Shown here one piece after another: positions 63,484 to 64,000 of a stretch of DNA of 64,000 nt; position 1 is the first letter of the stretch, and each line of letters begins with the position of its first letter. The DNA is taken from the NCBI GenBank assembly GCA_016711505.1, contig JADJSV010000004.1, positions 218,558-282,557 on the forward strand, in the 5' to 3' direction. The DNA is from Bacteroidota bacterium. GTDB taxonomy: Bacteria > Bacteroidota > Bacteroidia > AKYH767-A > 2013-40CM-41-45. The translations under genes were made by a program, and so were the position numbers. Below the pieces are notes generated by a model. The model was not told the DNA's origin and did not search any database. It saw nothing but the letters and a program-made list of their open reading frames with translations.

Positions 63484-64000
63484 ATGAAGTTCGAGTTTTA
63501 TGTAAAGCAAATGATAAGGTCTGGCGCTGGATTGCCTGCATTGAAATAGAGTTTTCAGGTGGCAAGCTTCTACACCCCTGATGCTAATTCTGTAAAAGAT
63601 GAACAACCATGGATCACTTTTAAGGCAATAGATTTTTTATCAAAGAATCTCAATAACGCATCAGTCATATTTGAGTATGGCGGCGGTGGATCTACATTGT
63701 TTTTTGTTAAACGTGCATCCAGAGTTGAAACAGTGGAGCACAATCCCGAATGGTTTACGATTTTGTCTGACGTCATGAATAAAAAGGCAATTAATAACTG
63801 GAAAGGAAATCTAATCTCCGGAGAAAAAGGCGATCTGTTTTCACCGGTCGATAAATCAAATCCCGGACATTATTCTTCCGGCGATAAAGCATCATTCGGT
63901 TTCAATTACAAAAAATACGTCACTCATATCGATCGTTTTCTGACGGAACCTTTGATCGGTTTCAGTTGATGGCCGGTCGCGTTCTTCTTGTATTCATCAC
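63484..64000 (+). CDS. SAM-dependent methyltransferase, partial, with in-frame TAG and a late frameshift
   Basis: ATG 63484 begins KFEFYVKQMIRSGAGLPALK, then TAG at 63547-63549 in frame (homologues have Tyr-like codon), then FYTPDANSVKDEQPWITFKA, and a motif I glycine-rich loop FEYGGGGSTLFFVK, typical of Rossmann-fold class I methyltransferases. Conserved VETVEHNPEW and DKASFGFNYKKYV follow. Near 63955 the frame shifts to VDGRSRSSCIHH, which continues past the window end. It is adjacent to wzm/wzt, so it probably modifies the exported sugar. The C-terminal part is outside the window. Confidence 0.7.

Overview
The window looks like chromosomal DNA of an uncultured Bacteroidota (Sphingobacteriia/Flavobacteriia-like). 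Evidence: AT-rich sequence; several secreted proteins ending in the type IX secretion (T9SS) C-terminal domain (YPNP motif, basic last residues); TAnnTTTG-type -7 boxes instead of E. coli promoters; a TonB receptor with an N-terminal carboxypeptidase-like domain; ABC-F, LptD, DUF3127 and zapA-6S RNA-rny context. No phage, transposase, CRISPR or plasmid genes were seen.

Layout. 1-2.6 kb: AT-richer accessory stretch of short, poorly recognised genes (one ends like an Imm11-type immunity protein), abutting the 3' end of a three-tRNA cluster (Ser-Pro-Arg, minus strand). 3.1-3.8 kb: gene-free, repeat-rich. 3.8-11.3 kb: M23 peptidase, SemiSWEET, ABC-F protein, ArsR-SRPBCC-SRPBCC operon, MFS exporter. 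11.3-14.2 kb: a tight four-gene unknown operon (small Cys-containing exported protein, propeller-like protein, thioredoxin-like CxxC protein, outer-membrane protein). 14.3-24.3 kb: exonuclease III, MORN protein, GNAT, LptD, amidase, MlaD and a two-gene Fe-S oxidoreductase. 24.6-31.4 kb: a giant M4 metalloprotease with PKD, GEVED and CUB-like domains and a T9SS signal. 31.5-41.3 kb: DUF457 hydrolase, SlyD, DUF3127, beta-propeller, GlcD, SDR and a TonB-receptor operon. 41.4-47.5 kb: AlkB, lipoprotein, subtilase; TrxB; OMP. 47.8-52.6 kb: T9SS FG-GAP/UnbV protein and pentaheme cytochrome. 52.8-58.3 kb: selU-selD operon, GNAT, T9SS protein, LolD. 58.7-61.3 kb: ZapB-like, zapA, 6S RNA, rny. 61.3-64 kb: start of a polysaccharide export locus (wzm, wzt, methyltransferase).

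Two features pervade the window. First, many conserved genes are split by single-base indels, mostly repaired by adding or removing one base and often in homopolymers. This points to uncorrected long-read errors rather than decay; lesion density is highest at 61.3-64 kb. Such genes are annotated here across the break. Second, many intergenic gaps carry short tandem words (5-11 bp) that are often mirrored into long inverted repeats. The word differs from gap to gap while the architecture is kept. This and the four-gene redox/propeller operon are the least explained items. The 6S RNA between zapA and rny is supported by a 15-of-16 bp closing stem.
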